The notes below the pieces were generated by a model. The model did not search any database, had not been told where the DNA came from, and worked only from the letters and a program-made list of their open reading frames with translations. Position numbers and translations under genes: made by a program. Shown in pieces: positions 17,296 to 25,618 of a stretch of 64,000 bases of DNA. Positions within the stretch are counted from its first letter, which is position 1. Each line of letters opens with the position of its first letter. This DNA comes from Rhizobium sp. Leaf262 (GTDB lineage Bacteria; Pseudomonadota; Alphaproteobacteria; Rhizobiales; Rhizobiaceae): NCBI RefSeq assembly GCF_001422245.1, contig NZ_LMMM01000004.1, positions 62,001 to 126,000 on the forward strand, in the 5' to 3' direction.

Positions 17296-19035
17296 ATGGA
17301 AAAGTTCATGCTCCGCCGTTTCTTTGCTTACTACCATCCCTACAGAGGTCTGTTCATTCTGGATTTCTCCTGCGCGATCCTCTCCGGCGTGTTGGAGCTG
17401 GGATTTCCTATGGCGGTGAAGGTCTTTGTGGACGTTCTTCTGCCCGCCGGAGAATGGCCGATCATTCTGCTCGCCTCCATCGGCCTTCTTGTCATCTATG
17501 TGCTGAACACGGGTCTCATGGCCATCGTCACCTACTGGGGACACATGCTTGGCATCAACATCGAAACCGACATGCGCAGACGGGCGTTCGATCATCTCCA
17601 GAAACTGTCTTTCCGCTTTTTCGATAACCAGAAGACAGGGCATCTTGTCGGACGTTTGACCAAGGATCTGGAGGAGATCGGTGAGGTCGCGCATCATGGG
17701 CCGGAAGATCTCTTCATTGCGGTCATGACCTTTATCGGCGCATTTCTGTTGATGCTGTCGGTCAATGTGCCGCTGGCGCTCATCACCGCCGCAATCGTGC
17801 CGATCACAGCCTGGGTCACCAGCCGTTATGGCAGCCGCATGACTAACAATTTCCGCACGCTTTATGGCCGGGTCGGCGCATTTAATGCACGAATCGAGGA
17901 GAATGTCGGCGGCATGCGCGTGGTTCAGGCCTTTGCCAACGAAGACCACGAGCGGGCCCTGTTCGAAAAAGACAATCAGCGCTATCGCCAGACGAAGCTC
18001 AACGCCTACAAGATCATGGCTGCCAGCACGTCGCTCAGCTATATGAGTATGCGTTTGACGCAGATGATCATCATGATCTGCGGTGCGTGGTTCGTGTTGA
18101 CGGGCGACCTCACTAATGGTGGCTTCGTCGGGTTCCTGCTGTTGGTCAACGTGTTCTTTCGTCCGGTGGAAAAGATCAATTCGGTTATCGAAACCTATCC
18201 CAAAGGCATTGCCGGGTTTCGGCGCTTCACCGAGTTGCTCGATACGGATCCTGATATCGCCGATGCACCTGGCGCGATCGAAGCGCCGCATCTCAGGGGC
18301 GAGATCGTCTATCGAGACGTCAGCTTCGGTTATAGCGACGGCAAGCAGGTATTGCGCAACATCGACCTTTCCATCCGGGCTGGTGAAACGGTGGCGTTCG
18401 TCGGGCCGTCAGGTGCAGGCAAGACGACGCTGTGCTCGCTTTTGCCGCGTTTCTACGAGGTGACCGGCGGCGCAATCAGCATCGATGGCATCGACATCAG
18501 GAACATGACGCTGGCATCGCTGCGCAGCCAGATCGGTATTGTTCAGCAGGATGTCTTCCTGTTCGGAGGCACCATTCGCGAAAACATCGAATATGGCCGT
18601 CTTGGTGCAAACGAAGCAGATATCTGGGACGCTGCCCGGCGGGCGCGACTGGATCGCGTTATCGAAGATATGGCTGATGGCATGGACACCGTTATCGGCG
18701 AACGCGGCGTCAAGCTATCCGGTGGACAGAAACAGCGCTTGGCGATCGCCCGCATGTTCCTGAAAAATCCCCCGATTCTCATCCTGGATGAGGCGACATC
18801 TGCACTCGATACCGAGACGGAGCGCGCTATCCAGGCGTCTCTGGCCGAACTCGCCAAGGGCCGCACGACCCTCGTCATTGCTCACCGCCTTGCCACCATT
18901 CGCGATGCTTCCCGCATCGTCGTGGTGGATGAAAGCGGCATCGTCGAAACGGGTAATCACCAGGAGTTGCTTGCTGGCAGAGGCCCCTACAGCCGCCTTT
19001 ACGAGGCTCAGTTCGGCGCTCAGTTGTTGGTATAA
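17296..19035 (+). CDS. ABC exporter, fused membrane and ATPase domains
   Basis: 579 residues, a half-size type I exporter (MsbA/lipid A or multidrug type) that should work as a homodimer. Six membrane helices lie in residues 1-315. The ATPase domain follows: Walker A GPSGAGKTT, Q-loop VQQDVFLF, signature LSGGQKQRLAIAR, Walker B ILILDEATSALD and the H-loop in VIAHRLATI. Cargo is not predictable. ATG 17296 follows a GTG codon at 17293 in the same frame; either may start. It is divergent from the AI-2E family gene. Confidence 0.93.
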   Translation: MEKFMLRRFFAYYHPYRGLFILDFSCAILSGVLELGFPMAVKVFVDVLLPAGEWPIILLASIGLLVIYVLNTGLMAIVTYWGHMLGINIETDMRRRAFDHLQKLSFRFFDNQKTGHLVGRLTKDLEEIGEVAHHGPEDLFIAVMTFIGAFLLMLSVNVPLALITAAIVPITAWVTSRYGSRMTNNFRTLYGRVGAFNARIEENVGGMRVVQAFANEDHERALFEKDNQRYRQTKLNAYKIMAASTSLSYMSMRLTQMIIMICGAWFVLTGDLTNGGFVGFLLLVNVFFRPVEKINSVIETYPKGIAGFRRFTELLDTDPDIADAPGAIEAPHLRGEIVYRDVSFGYSDGKQVLRNIDLSIRAGETVAFVGPSGAGKTTLCSLLPRFYEVTGGAISIDGIDIRNMTLASLRSQIGIVQQDVFLFGGTIRENIEYGRLGANEADIWDAARRARLDRVIEDMADGMDTVIGERGVKLSGGQKQRLAIARMFLKNPPILILDEATSALDTETERAIQASLAELAKGRTTLVIAHRLATIRDASRIVVVDESGIVETGNHQELLAGRGPYSRLYEAQFGAQLLV

Positions 19036-19047
19036 GGCGGGCTGTGT

Positions 19048-19281
19048 TTAAGGGTTGGACTGGCTTTCCAGTCCAACGTTCGGCTCTGGTTTACCCGGAT
19101 GCGACGTCACGAGATAGGTGACGGCGGTGGCGCTGGCGGCCACGATCAGCACACCGATCACGATGAATGTCAGCGTCCATGGCTTCGACTTGCGCCGTGA
19201 CCAAACGAAACGCCGACCGCGCAGACGATCCTTGTTTTTGTTGTTATGATATTCCGGTCCGAGATTTTCGGTGTTGGACAT
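19048..19281 (-). CDS. Small single-pass membrane protein
   Basis: 77 residues: a basic N-terminal part (residues 10-32, with RLRGRRFVWSRRKSK), one strong hydrophobic helix (about 35-57) and a short polar tail. The positive N-terminus predicts that it faces the cytoplasm. I do not recognise the family. ATG 19281 has GAGGAAG seven bases upstream; a longer reading to 19323 is open but has no ribosome site. It converges on the ABC exporter, whose stop is 12 bases away, and diverges from the glycerate kinase gene. Confidence 0.6.
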   Translation of the reverse strand: MSNTENLGPEYHNNKNKDRLRGRRFVWSRRKSKPWTLTFIVIGVLIVAASATAVTYLVTSHPGKPEPNVGLESQSNP

Positions 19282-19453
19282 CGGCTTCCTCGCTCTTTGA
19301 CCCTTTATGAAAACCGAACGCACGAGTGCGGCCGAAGTTCAATCGACGCGCCATTGTGCCCACTCCGTGGTCTTGTACTGCCGTGCCGCGCCCGTCATGA
19401 TATCCGCAAGGCAAGGCAAAGCTTTGCCACGCGTGACCCGATGGAGGACAGAG

Positions 19454-20713
19454 TTGATCGCCAATCCCCGTGCCTTTCTGGAAGCCCTGTTTTTTGCTGC
19501 CGTCAAAGCTGCCGATCCCTATGAGGCGATCCTGCGTCATCTGCCGCCGCCGCCAAAGGGGCGCACGGTCGTTATCGGCGCGGGAAAGGCGGCAAGCCAG
19601 ATGGCGCAGGCCTTCGAACGGGCGTGGCCACACCCTTTCGACGGTCTGGTGGTAACCCGTCATGGTCCTATCGCGGAATGCCGACACACGCGGGTTCTCC
19701 AATCGTCTCACCCGGTGCCGGATGCCGCAGGCATTGTCGCGGCCCAAGCCCTGATGGAGCATGTCAGTGGCCTGACGCAGGATGATCTGGTGATTGCCTT
19801 GATCTCCGGTGGTGGTTCCGCCCTTTTACCCGCGCCGCCGCAAGGCTTTGAACTGGCCGACGAAATCGAGCTCAATCAAGCGCTTCTTGCCTCCGGTGCG
19901 CCCATATCTGCCATGAATGTGGTGCGCAAGCACTTCTCCCGGGTGAAAGGCGGCAGGCTTGCAGCCTTGGCCTATCCGGCCCGTGTCCTGACGCTTGTGG
20001 TGTCCGATGTGCCGGGTGACAATCCCGCCTTCGTCGCATCGGGCCCCACCGTGCCGGATGAGACGGATGCGCAGGCGGCGCTGCGGGCCATCCGGGACTA
20101 TCGTATCGCCCTGCCGGAACGTGTCATCAGCAGCATCGGTCAGGCGGTGGCGCCGAATCCCGAAGACACCGTTTTCTCTAAAAACGAGGTCCATGTCATC
20201 GCCTCTGCTCGTGTGTCGCTGGAAGCTGCAGCACAGCTTGCGCGGGAGCATGGCGTGCAACCGCTCATTCTTTCCGATGCGATAGAAGGCGAGGCGAAGG
20301 ATATAGGCCGCATGCATGCGGCGCTTGCCCGGGAGTTTGCCGCAGGCAAGGCGTTCGGCAAACCCATGGTGCTGCTGTCTGGCGGCGAAACCACGGTGAC
20401 CATCGGCAATGGTGGTTATGGGAAAGGTGGCCGCAACAGCGAGTTTCTGCTTTCCGCCGCACTCGATCTGCAGGGCGTCGAAGGGGTAACCGCGCTGGCC
20501 GCCGACACCGATGGAATAGACGGCTCCGAAGACAATGCAGGCGCTTTCTGCGATGGCGACACCGTTACACGCATTCGGGCTGCGGGTGGCGATGCCCACG
20601 CGCTGCTCTCGGCGCATGATGCCTGGACCGCCTTTGATCTTGGTGGCGACCTTTTCGCCCCTGGACCGACGGGTACCAATGTCAACGACATCAGGGCCTT
20701 CCTGCTGTTGTAA
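19454..20713 (+). CDS. Glycerate 2-kinase, MOFRL family (GckA/TtuD type)
   Basis: 419 residues. The MOFRL-type enzymes phosphorylate D-glycerate to 2-phosphoglycerate, and some were named hydroxypyruvate reductase (TtuD). The N-terminal nucleotide fold contains VVIGAGKAASQMA, then ALISGGGSALLPAPP. The C-terminal MOFRL domain has VLLSGGETTVTIG, GKGGRNSEFLL, AADTDGIDG and DLFAPGPTGTNVND. I chose TTG 19454 because GGAGG sits six bases before it and the family starts near here. An upstream GTG (19433) and longer frames to 19307 exist without ribosome sites. Glycerate arises from serine or glyoxylate breakdown. Confidence 0.88.
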   Translation: MIANPRAFLEALFFAAVKAADPYEAILRHLPPPPKGRTVVIGAGKAASQMAQAFERAWPHPFDGLVVTRHGPIAECRHTRVLQSSHPVPDAAGIVAAQALMEHVSGLTQDDLVIALISGGGSALLPAPPQGFELADEIELNQALLASGAPISAMNVVRKHFSRVKGGRLAALAYPARVLTLVVSDVPGDNPAFVASGPTVPDETDAQAALRAIRDYRIALPERVISSIGQAVAPNPEDTVFSKNEVHVIASARVSLEAAAQLAREHGVQPLILSDAIEGEAKDIGRMHAALAREFAAGKAFGKPMVLLSGGETTVTIGNGGYGKGGRNSEFLLSAALDLQGVEGVTALAADTDGIDGSEDNAGAFCDGDTVTRIRAAGGDAHALLSAHDAWTAFDLGGDLFAPGPTGTNVNDIRAFLLL

Positions 20714-20803
20714 GTCGCGTAGCACGCCGAATCTTGTCGCAGCAACGGTAAAGCCTGCCTGTCGATTTCCGGTCTTCAGAGTGGCGATTCCTTTGCATAA
20801 AGA

Positions 20804-20815
20804 CATCATATGATG
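20804..20815. promoter_or_regulatory. 12-bp palindrome upstream of a small membrane gene
   Basis: CATCATATGATG, perfectly self-complementary, about 43 bases before the next start codon. Its position fits a promoter or operator; no matching regulator can be named. Confidence 0.25.
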
Positions 20816-20857
20816 ATATTCTGATCGACAGTTCACCAAGCGAAGGGAGGCGCGACA

Positions 20858-21058
20858 GTGAAGGCCAGGATCATGTTCAAGGACGATTATCTCGTCCAGC
20901 CGGATGCCACGCGCAGGTCGCGTCGGAGCGGTGCCAATGACAATTTTCGCAGTCTGGAGTTTGATACCTCAGGGCAGGAGCGTGACTGGCGGGCGGTTTG
21001 CCTCGTTGCCGCTATCGTCTGCGGTTTCTTCGCTTTTATCTTCCTGCCGTTGTGGTGA
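20858..21058 (+). CDS. Small membrane protein of unknown function
   Basis: 66 residues. A polar, basic N-terminal half (ATRRSRRSGANDNFR) is followed by one C-terminal helix (about residues 46-64, VCLVAAIVCGFFAFIFLPLW). It looks like a tail-anchored inner-membrane protein. GTG 20858 is preceded by GGGAGG nine bases upstream; ATG 20873 is an alternative with AGGA before it. The family is not recognised. It lies 90 bases before recJ on the same strand and may be co-transcribed with it. Confidence 0.55.
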   Translation: MKARIMFKDDYLVQPDATRRSRRSGANDNFRSLEFDTSGQERDWRAVCLVAAIVCGFFAFIFLPLW

Positions 21059-21148
21059 GCGCAACGACTGCGACATTTGCACTTGAAAAAGCCGGTTTCC
21101 GCCTTTAGCCCCTGTACTGACAAACGGGCTGGATGGGTAAGCTGACGC

Positions 21149-22957
21149 ATGGCAATGAATGAGACGGTCGATACTGTGTCGAGGGCTTTTCTCGGCGTGG
21201 AGCGATCGGCGACGGAGCAACGCTGGATGTCGCGGCTTGATCAGGCCGGGCAGAACCGTGCCTTGGCCATGTCCCAGGTGCACGGTATTCCGGAATTGAT
21301 TGCCCGGGTGCTTGCCGGGCGCGGCGTTGGTGTCGACGATGCCGTTGCTTTTCTTGAGCCGACCATACGCTCGCTCATGCCCGATCCTCACACACTGACC
21401 GATTGCGAAAAGGCCGCGGCACGCATCGCGACGGCCATCAGGCGCAATGAAAAAGTCGCGATTTTTGGTGACTACGATGTCGATGGCGCATCGTCATCAG
21501 CGTTGATGTACCGCTTTCTCCACCACTTCGGGCTCGATCCTGAAATCTATATTCCCGACCGTATTTTCGAAGGATATGGTCCCAACCCGGCGGCAATGCA
21601 GCAGCTGGCGGCCAATGGTGCGACGCTCATCATCACTGTCGATTGTGGCTCCACCAGTCATGAATCTCTCGCTGCGGCGCGGGACGCCAACACCGATGTA
21701 GTGGTCATCGACCACCACCAGGTCGGTACTGAGTTGCCGCCCGCCGTGGCGCTGGTCAATCCCAATCGCGAAGACGATCTTTCGGGGCAGGGGCATTTGT
21801 GCGCTGCTGGCGTGGTTTTTCTCGTGCTGGTCGCCACGTTGCGGGTGCTGAAGGACGAGCGTGATAGCCGGGCCTATACGCTCGATCTCCTCTCTTTCCT
21901 GGATATTGTCGCACTGGCGACGGTCTGCGATGTGGTGCCGCTCAAGGGTCTTAACCGTGCCTATGTCGTCAAAGGGCTGATAGCTGCCCGCCACATGAAC
22001 AATGCCGGACTGGCCGCGCTCTTCAAGAAGGCCGGGCTGGGCGGGCCGGTGACGCCTTATCACTTCGGTTTTCTGGTCGGGCCGCGTATCAATGCCGGAG
22101 GGCGGATTGGTGACGCAGCGCTCGGTAGCCGTCTGCTGACGCTGGACGATACCGCACAAGCCGAAGTAATTGCCGAAAAGCTCGATGAACTGAACCGGGA
22201 GCGGCAAGCCATGGAAGCCGCCATGCTGGCGGAGGCAGAGGCCGAAGCGCTGTTTGAATACGGCGATGGGTCTGGCGCAGGCGTTATCGTTACCGCACGG
22301 GAAAACTGGCACCCCGGCATCGTCGGCCTTCTGGCTTCGCGGCTCAAGGATCGTTTCCGTCGCCCTGCTTTCGCCATCGCTTTTGATTCGCAGGGAAAGG
22401 GCACAGGTTCCGGGCGCTCCATCAACGGTTTCGACATGGGCCGTATGGTCCGCAATGCTGTTGAGGCGGGTCTGTTGGTCAAAGGCGGTGGCCACGCCAT
22501 GGCGGCTGGTCTGACGGTAGAGCGCGCCAATCTGGGCCGCCTGCGGATATTTTTTGAAGAGGCAGCACAGAAGACCGTTTCGCAGCTGGTGGAGAACAGT
22601 GTGCTCAAAATAGACGGTGCCATCGGCGCTTCTGGCGCCACACTTGATCTGGTGGAGCAGATGGAGCAGGCCGGTCCCTATGGCTCCGGCCATTCACAAC
22701 CTATCTTCGCCGTTCCCTCCCATCGCCTGCGCGATGTTCGCATCGTTGGCACCTCGCATGTAAAAATCACGCTTGAGGCAATGGATGGTTCCAGGCTTGA
22801 TGGCATCGCCTTCCGCGCCGCCGACGCGCCGCTTGGGCAGATGTTGATGAATGCGCGAGGACGCCAGATCCACGTCGCCGGAACGCTGGGAGCCGAGCAA
22901 TGGCAGGGTCAGCGGCGTGTGCAACTGCGCATTCTGGACGCTGCTTTAGCACCGTGA
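21149..22957 (+). CDS. recJ: Single-stranded-DNA-specific exonuclease RecJ
   Basis: 602 residues, full length. RecJ degrades single-stranded DNA 5' to 3' in recombination and mismatch repair. The DHH phosphoesterase motifs are present: GDYDVDGASSSAL (motif I), TVDCGS (motif II), VIDHHQ (motif III) and GRINAGGRIG. The DHHA1 domain carries GRSINGFDMG and VKGGGHAMAAGL, and a C-terminal OB-like domain is present. ATG 21149 and ATG 21155 are both possible; the ribosome site is weak. It is followed by tRNA-Glu on the opposite strand. Confidence 0.95.
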   Translation: MAMNETVDTVSRAFLGVERSATEQRWMSRLDQAGQNRALAMSQVHGIPELIARVLAGRGVGVDDAVAFLEPTIRSLMPDPHTLTDCEKAAARIATAIRRNEKVAIFGDYDVDGASSSALMYRFLHHFGLDPEIYIPDRIFEGYGPNPAAMQQLAANGATLIITVDCGSTSHESLAAARDANTDVVVIDHHQVGTELPPAVALVNPNREDDLSGQGHLCAAGVVFLVLVATLRVLKDERDSRAYTLDLLSFLDIVALATVCDVVPLKGLNRAYVVKGLIAARHMNNAGLAALFKKAGLGGPVTPYHFGFLVGPRINAGGRIGDAALGSRLLTLDDTAQAEVIAEKLDELNRERQAMEAAMLAEAEAEALFEYGDGSGAGVIVTARENWHPGIVGLLASRLKDRFRRPAFAIAFDSQGKGTGSGRSINGFDMGRMVRNAVEAGLLVKGGGHAMAAGLTVERANLGRLRIFFEEAAQKTVSQLVENSVLKIDGAIGASGATLDLVEQMEQAGPYGSGHSQPIFAVPSHRLRDVRIVGTSHVKITLEAMDGSRLDGIAFRAADAPLGQMLMNARGRQIHVAGTLGAEQWQGQRRVQLRILDAALAP

Positions 22958-23048
22958 GACTGTTCTTCATATCGTTGAAGTTGTGGGGAAAGCTTCTTAC
23001 GTGTCTGGTTTAACCAGAAGCCGTATTGCTTTGAAATATCTGGGAGAG

Positions 23049-23123
23049 TGGTACGCCCTAGGGGAGTCGAACCCCTCTTTTCAGAATGAAAATCTGACGT
23101 CCTAACCGATAGACGAAGGGCGC
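23049..23123 (-). tRNA. tRNA-Glu (anticodon UUC)
   Basis: Cloverleaf of 75 bases including an encoded CCA. Acceptor arms are GCGCCCT and AGGGCGT (first pair G-U). The anticodon stem TCAGA/TCTGA encloses the loop TTTTCAT with anticodon TTC. The T arm is GAGGGGTTCGACTCCCC. It stands alone between recJ and the Nudix-like gene. Confidence 0.95.
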
Positions 23124-23294
23124 GTACGCTGTGTGGCGCCCTTATAGTCAGGCACCGGATTCTCCGCAAGCGCCTATTTTCACTTTTTTGCATTTCCATG
23201 ACATTTTTATTTTCCCGTACCCGCCTCTGTGGAAAAGCAGATTGCTGGCGACCTTCGAAGTCGGCGTTCACTGGTGATTGATTTTGGGAAAGGG

Positions 23295-23354
23295 GAAGCG
23301 TGGGATTACGTCGGGGATCAGGGGGCGTCCCGTTTGTGCGTAACCCCACGCTTC
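23295..23354 (-). repeat. Large hairpin downstream of the Nudix-like gene
   Basis: Sixteen-base arms at 23295-23310 and 23339-23354 (outer part GAAGCGTGGG / CCCACGCTTC). On the plus strand one A-C mismatch occurs; on the minus strand the same position is a G-U pair, so the minus RNA forms a continuous 16-bp stem. The 28-base loop has a small inner GGGACGCCCC element. It lies 65 bases beyond the stop of the minus-strand Nudix-like gene and may end or protect that transcript, or belong to a small RNA. No strong T run follows. The remaining bases of 23124-23418 hold nothing I can identify. Confidence 0.55.
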
Positions 23355-23418
23355 ATCGGGGGACGTGAAATAAACGGAGCAGAAAAGATTTGGTTCCGCC
23401 GATTTTTGCGGAAAAGAA

Positions 23419-24219
23419 TCACGTGCTTTTGGGTTCGCGAATTGCGAGGTGATGCGAGTGATTGGTGAGGAGCGGCGACAGATAGTCGACCATTTGCCCG
23501 GCATGTCTTGCGCAAAAATCCCGCACCGTTTCCGATTGCAATTCCATTAAATGGATGCGCGGTAATTCCGGATTTTCGTTCCGTGCTCTCAAAGCGGCCA
23601 GATGATCGGCAAAAGCCGATCGCGCTTCGCTCGCCGTCAAATTCAGATGGAGGCGGTAGAATACGCCGACATGGTCACCCTTGCCGCCAGTCTTGATGCA
23701 GAGTGGAGTGAAGTCTGTTGCGCTGTTCAGAAACTGTGCGCCAACTTCCTCGGTGACTTCCCGTTCGCAACATTCGCGGCTGTCTATGGTCCCATCCTTC
23801 GCGATCTCGACATTCCCGCCTACGAACTGGATACGACCGGGTGAGGATGTCGTCGACGCCATTTGGCCCAGCAGGAGATAATTGTCGCAGGTTATAATGA
23901 CCGCAGCGCAGTAGACGGCGCGGCATGGCGTGCCGAGGGGGTGAGCGTTTGAGTAGAGATAGTGCGCGTAATCGCTGGTGCTGATCCGGATTGCTGGAGC
24001 ATCGCTCAACTCGACCTGTGTGGCGGCAAGGACGGGACCGTTGAAGAAGCGGCCATCGGCGTTCACTTTCCGCCAGTGTTCCTCAATGCTGCTGCGCTCT
24101 TCATCAGGCAGGCTGAGGGGTAGGGCGTTTGTCGAAATGGCGACTTCGGTTTTGCTGAAATGAAAATGAACGGTGCTCAAAATTGTACCCGTGAATAATG
24201 TCGAATATTCTCGGACCAT
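23419..24219 (-). CDS. Divergent Nudix-like hydrolase
   Basis: 266 residues. A Nudix-type segment is seen at about residues 135-165: it begins with GG and ends REVTEEVGA, matching the REUxEExGU half of the Nudix box. The first half (GGNVEIAKDGTIDSRECCE) is longer than the canonical spacing, so the box is atypical. The N-terminal 120 residues are not recognisable. The family hydrolyses nucleoside diphosphates linked to another group; the substrate is unknown. ATG 24219 is chosen over an upstream TTG at 24234; neither has a good ribosome site. It stands alone between tRNA-Glu and DUF3126 and has less rhizobial-looking base composition by eye, so acquisition is possible. Confidence 0.6.
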   Translation of the reverse strand: MVREYSTLFTGTILSTVHFHFSKTEVAISTNALPLSLPDEERSSIEEHWRKVNADGRFFNGPVLAATQVELSDAPAIRISTSDYAHYLYSNAHPLGTPCRAVYCAAVIITCDNYLLLGQMASTTSSPGRIQFVGGNVEIAKDGTIDSRECCEREVTEEVGAQFLNSATDFTPLCIKTGGKGDHVGVFYRLHLNLTASEARSAFADHLAALRARNENPELPRIHLMELQSETVRDFCARHAGQMVDYLSPLLTNHSHHLAIREPKST

Positions 24220-24275
24220 AAGCGAAAAATTCAAGCGTACAACTCAAGCGAAGTTTGCTTTTTGCATCCGCAAAC

Positions 24276-24310
24276 AAAACCGCCCGCAGACTTACGTCGC
24301 GGGCGGTTTA
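24276..24310 (-). terminator. Terminator downstream of DUF3126
   Basis: Perfect ten-base stem AACCGCCCGC (24278-24287) / GCGGGCGGTT (24299-24308) with a T run on the minus strand. It lies 27 bases after the DUF3126 stop and just upstream of the Nudix-like gene. Confidence 0.85.
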
Positions 24311-24336
24311 GAAAAGGCGTTGTCACCAAGCGGTGA

Positions 24337-24540
24337 TCAGAGGTCGACGTCGAGGATCGCCATGGAGAAATTGTAGGAGCGATCGCCGTCTTCGTCATCG
24401 ATATAGACGACGCCGAGGAATTCTTCGCCTGCATAGACTTCTGCCGAATCGTCCTTGCGTGGACGAGCCTTTACGACCATTTTTTCGTTGAAGGTACGTT
24501 TGAAATAGGCGTCGAGCTTTTTGATTTCTTCGGCTTTCAC
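24337..24540 (-). CDS. DUF3126 family protein
   Basis: 67 residues beginning MKAEEIKKLDAYFKRTFNEK, the usual start of the DUF3126 family, a very small conserved alphaproteobacterial protein. The core VVKARPRKDDSAEVYAGEEFLGVVYIDDEDGD is a beta-hairpin-rich domain; function unknown. The start is GTG at 24540 with GGAGAATAACG just upstream; a longer reading to 24582 lacks this site. It lies downstream of cysE, separated by a terminator, and is closed by its own terminator. The cysE-DUF3126 neighbourhood recurs in related genomes as far as I recall. Confidence 0.85.
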   Translation of the reverse strand: MKAEEIKKLDAYFKRTFNEKMVVKARPRKDDSAEVYAGEEFLGVVYIDDEDGDRSYNFSMAILDVDL

Positions 24541-24609
24541 CGTTATTCTCCTGTGCGGTTCACGTTGCGCAGCTTTTGCCATGGCTTAAAGGCGAAAGTA
24601 AAGTGCGGC

Positions 24610-24643
24610 CGAAAAAACGTCCGCGTGATCCACACGGACGTTT
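24610..24643 (-). terminator. Terminator of cysE
   Basis: Nine-base stem AAACGTCCG (24615-24623) / CGGACGTTT (24635-24643); the A run on the left is a U tract for the minus strand. It starts 14 bases after the cysE stop. Confidence 0.85.
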
Positions 24644-24657
24644 AAAAACTGACGAAA

Positions 24658-25482
24658 TCAGATATCGGCACCGATGATCTGATCCATGATCCGTGAAGGT
24701 TCGCTGCAGCCTGCTTCACCCACCACGCGGGCTGGAACACCTGCCACTGTGGCTTTCGGTGGAACAGCCTTGAGAACGACCGAACCCGCAGCAATGCGCG
24801 AGCAACTGCCGATTTCGATATTGCCGAGGATTTTTGCGCCAGCACCGATCAGCACACCGCTGCGGATTTTCGGATGACGGTCAGCACCCTCTTTGCCAGT
24901 GCCTCCAAGCGTGACGCCGTGGAGAATAGAGACATTATCGCCGATGACGGCGGTTTCACCGACGACGAGGCCGGTCGCGTGATCGAGAAACAGGCCCTTG
25001 CCGATGCGTGCTGCCGGATTGATGTCGGTCTGAAAAATGCTGGATGCACGGCTTTGCAGATAAAGGGCAAAATCGCGCCTGCCGCTATTCCACAGCCAAT
25101 GCGCCAGGCGGTGGGTCTGGATTGCCTGAAAACCCTTGAAATACAGGACTGGCTCTATGAAACGCGAGCAGGCGGGATCACGATCATATACGGCCTGAAT
25201 ATCGACGCGCAGAATCGCGCCCCATTCGGGCCAGTCGTGCATCATGTCCTCGAATGTCTGGCGCAGCAGAACGGCCTGCATGTCCGGGTGATCAAGAAGC
25301 TCGCAGATACGGTATATGACGCATTCTTCCAGCGAATGATGGTTCAAAATCGTGGAGTAGAAGAAGGCGGAAAGCAACGGGTCTTGTGCCGCCGCCGCCC
25401 GGGCCTCGTTCTGAAGGCTGCCCCATATGGGATCGACCACGGACAACTGATCCTGATACCGTGCCTCATTGCGTGCGACCAT
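24658..25482 (-). CDS. cysE: Serine O-acetyltransferase
   Basis: 274 residues, normal for CysE. It acetylates L-serine with acetyl-CoA to give O-acetylserine, the cysteine precursor. The N-terminal helical domain (1-140) contains HHSLEECVIYRI. The left-handed beta-helix of hexapeptide repeats covers about 145-250, with the catalytic His region FLDHATGLVVGETAVIG and ILHGVTLGGTGK. The C-terminal tail ends in isoleucine (GADI), as is typical of CysE proteins that bind the synthase active site. ATG 25482 has GGAG 11 bases upstream. Confidence 0.96.
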   Translation of the reverse strand: MVARNEARYQDQLSVVDPIWGSLQNEARAAAAQDPLLSAFFYSTILNHHSLEECVIYRICELLDHPDMQAVLLRQTFEDMMHDWPEWGAILRVDIQAVYDRDPACSRFIEPVLYFKGFQAIQTHRLAHWLWNSGRRDFALYLQSRASSIFQTDINPAARIGKGLFLDHATGLVVGETAVIGDNVSILHGVTLGGTGKEGADRHPKIRSGVLIGAGAKILGNIEIGSCSRIAAGSVVLKAVPPKATVAGVPARVVGEAGCSEPSRIMDQIIGADI

Positions 25483-25618
25483 GGCTGGTCTCCTCGAAAT
25501 TGGTGTCGTTCATTTATACAGAAAAAAGCGTCGCCTAGAAATGGTGATTTACCAACGCGGTTAAAGACGCGAAAGCATCAGTTTTTCTGACAGCTTTTTG
25601 GAAAATGATTCTTCCTCG

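Noticed and set aside
23229-23468. 79-residue plus-strand gene
   Set aside because: Runs through the 16-bp hairpin and into the Nudix-like gene on the other strand; no ribosome site.
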